IMG/VR virus record: IMGVR_UViG_3300025840_000310
Span: 1-21,332 of that record
DNA length: 21,332 nt
Strand: one strand, 5' to 3'
Source of the DNA: a virus
Position numbers and translations under genes: made by a program. Below the pieces are notes generated by a model. The model worked only from the letters and a program-made list of their open reading frames with translations, was not told the DNA's origin and searched no databases. Shown here piece by piece: positions 13,558 through 21,332 of this stretch (the stretch's first letter is position 1; each line of letters starts with the position of its first letter).

Positions 13558-16005
13558 TTATCCTCCGAAGCCACCACCACCTGGAACTTCTGGTAATACC
13601 TCAAATGTACTTGCTATACCACGAGATGTCCATACTGATATGTTTTTTACAAATACATTAGCAGTACCCGTACCACTAAACCCTATTTGTGCAAATGGTT
13701 CTAATTTTAATCTAAATAGTTGAGATTGGTATTGTGCATGGTTGTATGTGTTTAACCCATCTACATAATCATCTATTTCAAATGTGTATGCATCACCACT
13801 AACTTTTGAAGCAGACCCCGTATATGTGGTACTTACTCCAATAGTTCCAATAGTTCCAATATTATTTACAGTTCGTAGATTAGTCCAGCTGTCATAATAC
13901 GAATTTGCACTCGTAGAAGAACCACTTGTGGCAGTTTGTAATGTTGCTTTAATACCACCAATTGCCCTACAACTACCATCTTTTTGTATCAACCCTTGAA
14001 AAGATACATTTACACGGGTCTCATATTTTAAACCCTGCCATACCACATATAATGGAGACGCGTATGTGTATCCTGTACTGCCACCTGATTTTGATACACT
14101 TATCTCATCCGAATTAAAATACAATGACCTACCCACATTTTTTGCATCAATAATCCCCTTTGCAGTATCCAATACTTCATATTCAGTACCACCAATGTCA
14201 ACGGCAATTCGTACAGCTGAACCTGTAATTTGACCATTTGCTTTTAAAATAAGAGCGTCATTTGAAGAATTAATTTGGGTTGTAGAAACTTCAAATCCAG
14301 CAATACTTGCGGATACAAACTTTGCGAATCCATCGGAAGTGATAGACGCAGATGCGTTTAAAATTGTAGATGGTGACCCACCAATTGTTGCTGGAGTGAA
14401 TATTTGGTCTGCGCTTAAACTTGCGTTAATTACCGCATCAGCGCCTATAACTAGCAAATTATTTTCAGGGTCTAAATGAAACAGAGATGAACTAATTTCA
14501 ATACTACTATTTGCCCCACTAATAAATTGACTATTAGGGTTTCCAATAAAGAATGAATCAGTTCTAATATCAAGATTACCACCACCATCAGTAGTGTATC
14601 TAAAATATGATTCAGAGTTTGCAACAAGGTCTAAACCTACACCATTGTATGTATCAGCACCGACTACAAGATTACCACTACCACTCCACATAAGGAATCC
14701 ACCGGGACCCTTACCAAGTGATGCTGATGTGAATCCGTAATATCCAACCGACTTTAAGTATCCACTCGAATTACCAGCCAATTCAATACCAGTACCAATA
14801 GCGTTACCAATATGGAATGACCCGCTAATTAAAGATTGGTCACCGGCAATGTATACGTTACCACCATCAAAAACAATATTTTCAACCACAAGTTCAGTTG
14901 ATGATATTTCACCTACTGAATTTAAAAATTGTAATTTTAAACTTTTTGGGTCTTTTAGGTGTTCCGTTGGAATTGGAACTTTATATGATAACGATGATGT
15001 ATTTTCTACTTTAGTATTACCAATCAACTCATAATCAGCATTGGTAAGACCTTGTGACTTAATCAATGTGTTTATAGAATCAATTCTCCCCACAATAGGT
15101 TTTACATTTGTAAGTGTAAAATTTGCAAATGCAATTTGATTTTGTGTAGAGGTGTCGGAGCCAGTTGAGTAGTATTCTATATTTACTTCAAGAGTACCAT
15201 CGGAGTATTCGTATGTATGTATCGAACCATCGCTACGATTATCACTTGCTGTAATTGGTGTGTTAATCCTCATTATTGTTGAGGACGCCACTTCAGTTAT
15301 ACTGGCTGTAAATTGTGTGGGTTGTGATTGTCCACCACCAAGTCGGGGGAACAATGTTGGAATGTTTACTGTATAAACAGTACCACCAACCATTTCTGTA
15401 TTAAAGTTTGATAATGCGTCGTATTCTAAAGTAGTTGTGTCGCCAAACGTAGACTTTTTATAATATACCTCACTATTTGCAATTGTTTTAGTGAGTTTAC
15501 TATTGGATACCTTTTTATTAGTAAAGGTCTCAATACTTGAAGATACGTTTACTCGTGGTAATAACGTAGAATTAAATACAATATTTGATACTGACTTTCT
15601 ACTCTTATTTACATCAATCTTACGAGACCATCTAACAAGATTACCATTAGGCAGAGTACCTAATAAAATAATTTGAGCAGTTCCGTTTGGGGTATTGTAA
15701 TTACGATTTTCAGGAAGGTCATATATCCAAACTGAAATTAATCTACCTTTGTCTTCTTCCTTGTATTTTGGAATTTCCCAATAGATTGGTTTCTCATTTG
15801 AATCAAGAACCTCGATTTCAATTTTTGTATTTGGTAAAAACGCACCGTCAACAGGACGTATCTTAAACGAGTTTTTACCCTCACCAAGATACTTTGGAAA
15901 ATCAACAACACCAAAAAATTCAGCAGATTCAGGGGAATTATCCTCTATACCAACTTTTTGTGATTTAAGATATATCTTTGATTTCTTCTTTAATTCCAGC
16001 GCCAT
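13558..16005 (-). CDS. Large fibre-like virion structural protein (815 aa)
   Basis: The protein is rich in Ser, Thr, Gly and Asn and mostly beta in character, with few cysteines and no enzyme motif. The N-terminal 150 residues look like a virion-attachment region (FKIRPVDGAFLPNTKIEIEV, then IYWEIPKYKEEDKGRLISVW). The middle (about 380-620) has short beta-repeat phrases typical of fibre shafts (ASIAGFEVSTTQINSSNDAL, LKANGQITGS). The C-terminus (about 640-800) looks like a beta-sandwich and ends in PGGGGFGG. A tail or baseplate fibre is the likely role, with receptor binding possible. A tandem 9-base repeat encodes GTIGTIG. The start follows the upstream stop by 20 bases, with GGAG about eight bases before the ATG. 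Confidence 0.72.
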   Translation of the reverse strand: MALELKKKSKIYLKSQKVGIEDNSPESAEFFGVVDFPKYLGEGKNSFKIRPVDGAFLPNTKIEIEVLDSNEKPIYWEIPKYKEEDKGRLISVWIYDLPENRNYNTPNGTAQIILLGTLPNGNLVRWSRKIDVNKSRKSVSNIVFNSTLLPRVNVSSSIETFTNKKVSNSKLTKTIANSEVYYKKSTFGDTTTLEYDALSNFNTEMVGGTVYTVNIPTLFPRLGGGQSQPTQFTASITEVASSTIMRINTPITASDNRSDGSIHTYEYSDGTLEVNIEYYSTGSDTSTQNQIAFANFTLTNVKPIVGRIDSINTLIKSQGLTNADYELIGNTKVENTSSLSYKVPIPTEHLKDPKSLKLQFLNSVGEISSTELVVENIVFDGGNVYIAGDQSLISGSFHIGNAIGTGIELAGNSSGYLKSVGYYGFTSASLGKGPGGFLMWSGSGNLVVGADTYNGVGLDLVANSESYFRYTTDGGGNLDIRTDSFFIGNPNSQFISGANSSIEISSSLFHLDPENNLLVIGADAVINASLSADQIFTPATIGGSPSTILNASASITSDGFAKFVSASIAGFEVSTTQINSSNDALILKANGQITGSAVRIAVDIGGTEYEVLDTAKGIIDAKNVGRSLYFNSDEISVSKSGGSTGYTYASPLYVVWQGLKYETRVNVSFQGLIQKDGSCRAIGGIKATLQTATSGSSTSANSYYDSWTNLRTVNNIGTIGTIGVSTTYTGSASKVSGDAYTFEIDDYVDGLNTYNHAQYQSQLFRLKLEPFAQIGFSGTGTANVFVKNISVWTSRGIASTFEVLPEVPGGGGFGG

Positions 16006-16025
16006 TAACGGACTCCATCACTTTC

Positions 16026-19000
16026 TTATAAATATGATACTTTAGAGAACCCACGAACTTTATTGATATCAATTATCTGGTCAACCATATCTCGTGTCTT
16101 ATCAATATGAGATATCGTGATGATAAAGTCAAATTGGGTCTTCAAGTAATCAAATAATAAATATAGAGAATTAAAGTTGTCCGTGTCTAACGAACCAAAC
16201 CCTTCATCAATAGCAATAAAGTTTGGTCGTGGTAGATTGGATACATTAATCAAAGCAGTTCTAATTGCGATAGATGAAATAAACTTCTCCATACCACTTG
16301 TAAGTTCTAATGGCCAATATTCAGTATCACCATATGCAATGTATGAGTTGATATTTTTACCATCAGTATTCAATAGGATTTGAAAATCTACAATTGGTGA
16401 TAGGATGTTATTAATCTCAATCTCCAACTTTGGTAGAACATCTGAAATTAGATTATAGGGGATACCATCTCTCTTTACACACTTGAGGTAATATTCATAT
16501 CCATCGAACCGAACTTCCATATCACGAAGTTTATCAATGGATTGATTTACATTCTCAATAGTCTTTTCAGCAACCTTGATATCAGAATTGATTGTCATAA
16601 TCTCATTAGTGACATCATCAATATCATCTCGTAGTTGGTCTCGTGTGACTTTAAAAGATTTTATCTTTTGTTGGATTTCAGCATTATGGCTTACTGCTTG
16701 CTCTTGGTCTTTAGCTCTTTGAATTTTTTCTTCGAGTGACTTGATGCCCAAGCCAATGTCCTTAACCAACGATACACAATAATCATATGACTTACTTGAC
16801 TTCAACCACTCTTTATCTAATTCAGCGTGTCTACTTGAAAGGGCTTCATACTCTTTGAGTTCTTTTGTAACATCACACTTGTCACGTTCAGACATTGTAT
16901 TCAATCGTTCTGAAACAGTAGATGAATATTTCTTACCCAAAGACTCAATCTCATCTTCAAGACCTTGTGCTTGTTTAGCAAATGGTGTATTCTGATTCTT
17001 TACACAATGTTCACAATTATCATCAAAGGTTAATGAACCAATACCATCCAAATGTTTTTTAGCGTGAATCATTTCAGATTCAATTTTATCCAAAGACAAT
17101 CCAAGTTCATTGAATTTTCTATCCAATGATTTGTATTGGTTGTTTTTTTCTTGAAGTTCCTTAATATCGTATTTAGATATTTTGGTTGTGATTGACTTTT
17201 GTTCAGTCTCAATGTTATGAACCTCTGCAAGATTCAAGGCACATTCACTATCTTGTCTCTTACGTTCTTTTTGTAAAGATTGTAGTTGACCTTCTAAATC
17301 AGATACATCACCCAACTCCTCGACTGGTTTGAGATTACCCATCTCAAATTCAATTTTAGTATTTACCACATCGCGTTTAGACTCTAACTCAACCTTTCTA
17401 TCTTGTAGAGTGGTGAGAGACCCTGTAATGGATGTGAGTGTATCTTCTGCCTCTGCAAGTTGTGTTGGTAGGTCTTGGTTCTTATAGTCCTTTAGAAGGG
17501 CTGATAGTTCCTTAATCTCCTCACTTGCGATTTGGTATAGACTTTCGAAGACATCCATATCCAAGAATTGTGCAAGTAGTTCTTTCCGTTCCTTTTGAGA
17601 CTTGTCGATGAACCCACTATTGTTTGATTGGGTTGACATCGCCGTGAGAACGAAGTCATCATAAGTTCCAACATATTCTCTAATAATTGTGTTTGTTTCT
17701 CTTCGTTGCTCACCATTAAGAGATTCTACTTGCCCATCTACCACACGATAGAAATCAGTATCAACTTTTACAGTTCCCCTCTTTGGTGACTTCTTAGCAG
17801 TTCGCTCAATGGTGTAGTCAACACCATTCAATTCAAATGTAAACTTACAATCAAACGACATCTTTGAGTAGTTCATCACATCCTCTGCTTTTGAGGTTCT
17901 CGAACACTTATCAAAGATACAAAATGATAGTGCATCCCAAAGAGTTGACTTACCACTTGCGTTTGGAGCAAAGATACCATATGCTCCTTTCATCTGACTG
18001 AAGTCAATGACATTGTTAGGGCCATACGAGAACATATTTGAAAACTCAAATTGTTTTGGTATCCAAGTTGAGTTCGTAATTGTTCGTTGTGTTCCAAGTT
18101 TTGCGTTAATATCTTGGTTGATTGTTTTAACCACTTCAAGTTGTTCCTCGGTGAGATGTTCGGTGTCATTTAAGAATTCCTCAATCAGTTTGTTTTGGAA
18201 CGCAGTGTCACGAACATTCTGAAGAATAATCTTTTCGTGTTCACCACCCTCTTTACGAGTGATAACTTTTTGTACGGTCAACTCTTGTACCTTACGACCC
18301 TTCTTTAGTTCAGCAAGAATCTTGTTAAGGTCAGACGCCTTTGTGTCTTTTACACGAACTCTCATTCGTGGTTTTTGAGGGATTGGGGTATTTGATACAA
18401 TCTTGCCCTCTTCAATATCTACCGTGACATATCCGTAATCGTTATGAATTTTTACAAATTTATTTTCACGAGTTTCTACATCCCATACCAAAATTCCGTG
18501 GTCTGGGTATTTAGCCTCTCCGTGATTCTGAACGATTAATGAACCTGGATATTTAATATTGTCTTTACCTTGGACTGGATTATTTGGTTTGTGAATATCA
18601 CCCAAAAGTACGATGTCGTATCCATCAAAGTTCCCAACACTAATGTTCTTGTTCTCTATTGTAAATCCATGTTCGGTCTCAATCTTATCAACCGGCCCAT
18701 GGAACATTGCAATTTTTACATCACCACTATAATCGGTTGCTGGTGGGAATCCTGGAACATTATCCCATACAGTTTGATGTACAAATGTAATACCACCAAT
18801 TTCCCATGCACCACTATCTTTTAAGTAAACCAATCGTGGGAGTTTTAATGCGTTAACAATGGGTGTTAATGCATCCAAACGAGATGGGTTATTTAGGTTA
18901 GCATCGTGGTTGCCCGGAATCACAATCGTTGGTAGTAGGTCTGACAATCGAGTAAAGAACTCTTGAGTCAAATCCACCACCTCCGGTGACATATCCGTTT

Positions 19001-19193
19001 TTGCGTGAACAATATCACCTGCAATTACTATGATGTCATTTTCCTCCATTGTGGTCAAAATATAACCATAAAGTTGGGAAAATACATCACGATACTCGGA
19101 ATGTCTTTTTAGGTTTCTAATGTGAACATCGGCGATGTGATAAATCTTATTTACCTTTTCAACACCTATATTAATCTTTTTCAGTTTCTTCAT
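16026..19193 (-). CDS. 47/46: Fused Mre11-like nuclease and Rad50-like ATPase (gp47-gp46 fusion, 1055 aa)
   Basis: Residues 15-345 form an Mre11/SbcD/gp47-type phosphoesterase: ADVHI (Asp22, His24), AGDIVH (Asp60), PGNHD (His96), MFHGP (His165) and LGDIHKP (Asp199, His201). Residues 380-1055 form a Rad50/SbcC/gp46-type ATPase: FAPNASGKST (408-417, Lys415), long coiled coils, the zinc hook CEHC (727-730), the signature LTSGMEKF (964-971), Walker B NFIAIDEGFGSLD (991-1003) and the switch His1029. Both halves look intact. In T4 these are two genes whose products process DNA ends for recombination-dependent replication and host DNA degradation; here one unbroken frame encodes both. The ATG overlaps the primase stop (ATGA). 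The end overlaps a promoter-like element at 16027. Confidence 0.95.
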   Translation of the reverse strand: MKKLKKINIGVEKVNKIYHIADVHIRNLKRHSEYRDVFSQLYGYILTTMEENDIIVIAGDIVHAKTDMSPEVVDLTQEFFTRLSDLLPTIVIPGNHDANLNNPSRLDALTPIVNALKLPRLVYLKDSGAWEIGGITFVHQTVWDNVPGFPPATDYSGDVKIAMFHGPVDKIETEHGFTIENKNISVGNFDGYDIVLLGDIHKPNNPVQGKDNIKYPGSLIVQNHGEAKYPDHGILVWDVETRENKFVKIHNDYGYVTVDIEEGKIVSNTPIPQKPRMRVRVKDTKASDLNKILAELKKGRKVQELTVQKVITRKEGGEHEKIILQNVRDTAFQNKLIEEFLNDTEHLTEEQLEVVKTINQDINAKLGTQRTITNSTWIPKQFEFSNMFSYGPNNVIDFSQMKGAYGIFAPNASGKSTLWDALSFCIFDKCSRTSKAEDVMNYSKMSFDCKFTFELNGVDYTIERTAKKSPKRGTVKVDTDFYRVVDGQVESLNGEQRRETNTIIREYVGTYDDFVLTAMSTQSNNSGFIDKSQKERKELLAQFLDMDVFESLYQIASEEIKELSALLKDYKNQDLPTQLAEAEDTLTSITGSLTTLQDRKVELESKRDVVNTKIEFEMGNLKPVEELGDVSDLEGQLQSLQKERKRQDSECALNLAEVHNIETEQKSITTKISKYDIKELQEKNNQYKSLDRKFNELGLSLDKIESEMIHAKKHLDGIGSLTFDDNCEHCVKNQNTPFAKQAQGLEDEIESLGKKYSSTVSERLNTMSERDKCDVTKELKEYEALSSRHAELDKEWLKSSKSYDYCVSLVKDIGLGIKSLEEKIQRAKDQEQAVSHNAEIQQKIKSFKVTRDQLRDDIDDVTNEIMTINSDIKVAEKTIENVNQSIDKLRDMEVRFDGYEYYLKCVKRDGIPYNLISDVLPKLEIEINNILSPIVDFQILLNTDGKNINSYIAYGDTEYWPLELTSGMEKFISSIAIRTALINVSNLPRPNFIAIDEGFGSLDTDNFNSLYLLFDYLKTQFDFIITISHIDKTRDMVDQIIDINKVRGFSKVSYL
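16027..16036 (-). promoter_or_regulatory. CATATTTATA element upstream of the large fibre gene
   Basis: The minus strand reads CATATTTATAAG across the last codons and stop of the Mre11-Rad50 gene, about 22 bases before the ATG at 16005. It shares the ATATTTATA core with the copies at 81, 5121 and 7788. It would allow late expression of the structural gene independently of the upstream replication genes, if it is a promoter. Confidence 0.33.
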
Positions 19194-20125
19194 ACTTTAA
19201 ATAACTGATACTCCATCAACTTGCGTAAATCAAGTGGAGGTGTATCATATATCTTTTTGTTTATACGGGTATATCCCATCTCCGAAGGGTCTTCATCACC
19301 CAAATCAACAAGATGGGTGTCAATCCCATACGACATAAACTTCTTCGCTAGCCCCAAAGCATTCTTTAGAGCATCCGAATCTAAACAAATATACAACTTT
19401 TTTACTGAATTTCCAACTATTTTCTTTTCTAATTCAGATTGGATTGATTTTCCAAATAATGGAATTGCGTTTCTTCTAATTGCGATTGCATCAAATGCGC
19501 CTTCACACAATACAATAGGAGTGTCCCAATTAACCAATAAATCAAACCCAACAATATCTTTGGATACCTTCGGGTTCTTATGTTTAAACTTTGTATCATA
19601 AAATGACCTTCCAACAAAAAAGTTTAGTTTACCTCGTTCATCATAGGATGGAATGATAATTTTATCTTCGTATTCACCACTCTCACAAAATCCAATGTTG
19701 TATTTAACAATATCCTCAACACGAAGACCTCTATTTAATAAATAGTTTAATGCGTGCTTCCACTTGATTGAGTTGGATTGTTGGTAAAGGGGTTTGAATT
19801 CTTTTGGAAGTTCAACTTGCTCTACAACTTCCGTAGTATCGTACTCACTTGAGTATCGATTGACCTTACTGAATATAGAATTGTATTCATCCCAAGTTTG
19901 TTTAGATACACGAAGTTTCTTGAATAGACCTTTAATGGTTCTACCCTTCTCATCCGAAATCCAACAATGCCACGGGTTGTTTCCTTTAGAATTAATTCGT
20001 ATATTAATCTCTAACTTTGGTTTGTAGTGGTCAACGAATGGAGAATAGAACGCATAATTGTCCCCACTTGTTTTCTTGGATTTACCAAGAACGGACTCTA
20101 ATAATTCAAGTAGTCTATCTTCCAT
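19190..20125 (-). CDS. 61: DnaG-type primase with TOPRIM domain (311 aa), role of T4 gp61
   Basis: The enzyme makes RNA primers for lagging-strand synthesis. The TOPRIM domain is clear: IVLCEGAFDAIAIR with catalytic Glu208, LYICLDSDA with Asp249 and Asp251, and a final DEDPSEMG (277-284). Upstream, LNRGLRVEDIVKYNIGF and IIIPSYDERGKLNFFVGR (156-173) are typical of the DnaG core. At 311 residues it is near T4 gp61 (342). The N-terminus keeps the layout of a zinc-binding domain (YSPFVDHYKPKLEINI, PWHCWISDEKG) but has only one of the expected cysteines (Cys54), so zinc binding is probably lost. It overlaps the Mre11-Rad50 gene by four bases and follows the resolvase by 18. Confidence 0.88.
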   Translation of the reverse strand: MEDRLLELLESVLGKSKKTSGDNYAFYSPFVDHYKPKLEINIRINSKGNNPWHCWISDEKGRTIKGLFKKLRVSKQTWDEYNSIFSKVNRYSSEYDTTEVVEQVELPKEFKPLYQQSNSIKWKHALNYLLNRGLRVEDIVKYNIGFCESGEYEDKIIIPSYDERGKLNFFVGRSFYDTKFKHKNPKVSKDIVGFDLLVNWDTPIVLCEGAFDAIAIRRNAIPLFGKSIQSELEKKIVGNSVKKLYICLDSDALKNALGLAKKFMSYGIDTHLVDLGDEDPSEMGYTRINKKIYDTPPLDLRKLMEYQLFKV

Positions 20126-20143
20126 AACTACTAATATACGAAA

Positions 20144-20575
20144 TTATTTTGAGAAATCAAAAAAATCTTGTTTAGGTTTTTCATCCAACCATTCTTGGGG
20201 GATTTCTTTCTTGGCCCATTTGAATCCATTCTTATCACACCATTGTGCGTATGTGGTCTTTGAACCTTTGTAGATTTTACCATTGGGTGACTGAAGAACA
20301 AATCTTAAATCAATTTCAGGATGTTGTTCTTTGATAAGGGTGTGTTTCTTTCGGTCTTCAGGCAAGAACCAACCTTTGGATTCAATATAGATTCCGTTGG
20401 GTAACCTAAAGTCTGGTTTGTAAGTGTGATGAGTTGCAGGAACAACATATGGAATTTCGTGTTGTTCGTATTCCCCATCAATACCTTGAATTCGTAATTG
20501 TTCGTTGATTTTTGTTTCAAGGCCGGACTTGTGTCCTTTTGATTTTTGGATGTGACTCCAATTTCCTTTTGCCAT
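20144..20575 (-). CDS. T7 endonuclease I-like Holliday junction resolvase (143 aa)
   Basis: The protein matches T7 gp3 endonuclease I closely over its length: SGLE (17-20), YEQHEIPYVVPATHHTYKPD (36-55), LPNGIYIESKG (58-68), DRKKH, then LIKEQHPEIDLRFV, and a C-terminal PQEWL. The four catalytic residues of T7 endonuclease I (Glu20, Asp55, Glu65, Lys67) are present at the same numbers. The T7 enzyme (149 residues) is a dimer that cuts four-way and other branched DNA to clear it before packaging. T4 uses the unrelated endonuclease VII (gp49), so this phage probably replaced it. The gene starts one base after the preceding stop and heads the primase and Mre11-Rad50 genes. Confidence 0.93.
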   Translation of the reverse strand: MAKGNWSHIQKSKGHKSGLETKINEQLRIQGIDGEYEQHEIPYVVPATHHTYKPDFRLPNGIYIESKGWFLPEDRKKHTLIKEQHPEIDLRFVLQSPNGKIYKGSKTTYAQWCDKNGFKWAKKEIPQEWLDEKPKQDFFDFSK

Positions 20576-20576
20576 A

Positions 20577-21332
20577 TTAATCTAAATCAAATTTTACATT
20601 TATGGTTACATCGACATCTTGTCGTTTTTTTAGTGGAGAACCTAACTTACCAATGGCAAGTAAATCACCATTGTCATTGTAAAGACCAATTTGAGTAATA
20701 TAAGGTCTAAAATCTGAACCCGTAACCATATTCATTAAGCGTGTATCCGTATCAGTACCATCTATTCTCAATGATGGGTTTGATGATACATTATATTCAT
20801 CTCTTTTGATTTCACAAAGGATTGAAAATTCTTCAACTTGTTTGGTAGCACGATAATCCAATTGAAAGTTTCTATTTGTATAATTCCAATTACCATTACC
20901 CAATAAAATATTTTGATATCTGAATCTTGGGTCTGATATGATAATCATACCATGCTTGTAAAATACATATCCAACTTCTTTTCGTTGTAACGCAGAACCA
21001 CTTGTTGAGTTATCTGCTAATGATGAAATCATAGCGGAAGATAGACTATTTCTATGAATTCTAAATTGAGACATAGAACCACTAAAGAATCCATTCGTTT
21101 CACTTATACTACGTGCTCCAATAAGAATGTCTCTATCATTAGTAACAACACCCTTAAATGAATATGAAGCAGAAACTTCTTTTGTACCATCAACCCATAG
21201 TGCAATTTCACTATTAGTTTTATTTAACACATACTCGTGAGCTAACCCATCATTATATGCATTTGATGATGAAAAGTTTAATACAGAGTTACCATCGGAT
21301 GCTTTAATAAAAATATGCCCGGGACTTGTAGG
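20577..21332 (-). CDS. C-terminal part of a LamG-domain fibre or adhesin protein (partial)
   Basis: The frame is open to the right edge, so the start lies outside the window; a GTG at 21230 is internal. About 251 residues are visible. The first part is a LamG/concanavalin-like fold: ALWVDGTKE, DILIGARS and FFSGSMSQFRIHRNSLS, the usual pattern of such sugar- or protein-binding domains. The second part begins GYVFYKHGMIIISDPR and ends FRPYITQIGLYNDNGDLLA, IGKLGSPLKK and a DVTINVKFDLD-type strand. I recall that ending on tail-associated proteins of many marine T4-like phages. A virion surface protein that contacts the host is likely. Confidence 0.75.
   Translation of the reverse strand, partial: PTSPGHIFIKASDGNSVLNFSSSNAYNDGLAHEYVLNKTNSEIALWVDGTKEVSASYSFKGVVTNDRDILIGARSISETNGFFSGSMSQFRIHRNSLSSAMISSLADNSTSGSALQRKEVGYVFYKHGMIIISDPRFRYQNILLGNGNWNYTNRNFQLDYRATKQVEEFSILCEIKRDEYNVSSNPSLRIDGTDTDTRLMNMVTGSDFRPYITQIGLYNDNGDLLAIGKLGSPLKKRQDVDVTINVKFDLD

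Noticed and set aside
81-16036. Plus-strand TATAAATA strings as T4-type late promoters
   Set aside because: They point away from all genes in the window; no plus-strand gene follows any of them. The opposite-strand reading was kept as a candidate element instead.
21173-21230. GTG at 21230 as the start of the LamG protein
   Set aside because: The frame remains open for 34 codons to the window edge and the upstream residues continue the beta-rich pattern, so the gene is truncated by the window and this GTG is internal.
1-21332. tRNA genes, CRISPR arrays, insertion sequences, attachment sites
   Set aside because: No cloverleaf-like segments, spaced repeats, transposase motifs or terminal inverted repeats were seen; almost all bases are in minus-strand genes.

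Overview
The window looks like a piece of a T4-like tailed phage (myovirus) genome, read entirely on the minus strand. The identification rests on a prohead protease (gp21 type), a portal (gp20 type), a large terminase (gp17 type), Mre11/Rad50-type recombination proteins (gp47/gp46) and a DnaG-type primase. The DNA is AT-rich and tightly packed: genes abut, overlap by ATGA or TAATG, or are separated by fewer than about 75 bases, and I see no tRNA, IS element or CRISPR. It is far from T4 itself. gp17 and gp20 are adjacent with no gp18/gp19 (tail sheath/tube) between them, gp46 and gp47 are fused into one chain, and a T7-type endonuclease I is present. The host is not shown. A signal peptide ending SLLSQ and a mix of genes with and without Shine-Dalgarno sequences would fit a Bacteroidota host, but this is weak inference.

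Layout, in the direction of transcription (high to low coordinates): (1) 21332-20577, the C-terminal part of a LamG-containing fibre or adhesin protein. (2) 20575-16026, a DNA-processing block: T7 endonuclease I-like resolvase, TOPRIM primase and an Mre11-Rad50 fusion. (3) 16005-13558, a large fibre-like structural protein. (4) 13525-7816, a run of proteins that mostly carry short motifs of the form LLKE, ILTE, ESVTE or INE at the N-terminus and between domains. (5) 7754-6734, a histone-H1-like basic protein and two overlapping membrane/coiled-coil proteins that could be lysis (spanin-like) proteins. (6) 6727-259, the capsid block: gp17, gp20, two conserved core-type proteins, a 46-residue gene, gp21 and a gp22-like scaffold. 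(7) 259-1, a 51-residue gene, a hairpin and the first nine codons of the next gene, by position probably the major capsid protein gp23.

My central reading is that blocks 4 and 6 form one system. T4 gp21 cleaves capsid core proteins after short (L/I)-x-E sequences, and T4 internal proteins have a roughly 10-residue capsid-targeting peptide ending in such a site. At least seven proteins here (gp21 and the gp22-like scaffold among them) have matching motifs. Several are multi-module chains with the motif at each module boundary, including a 347-residue protein with four sites and a 766-residue protein joining a nucleotide adenylyltransferase-like domain to a ligase-like nucleotidyltransferase domain. 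The inference is that this phage makes capsid cargo as polyproteins that gp21 cuts apart inside the prohead, with enzymes possibly delivered into the host with the DNA. The motifs and domain boundaries are seen directly; cleavage and packaging are inferred.
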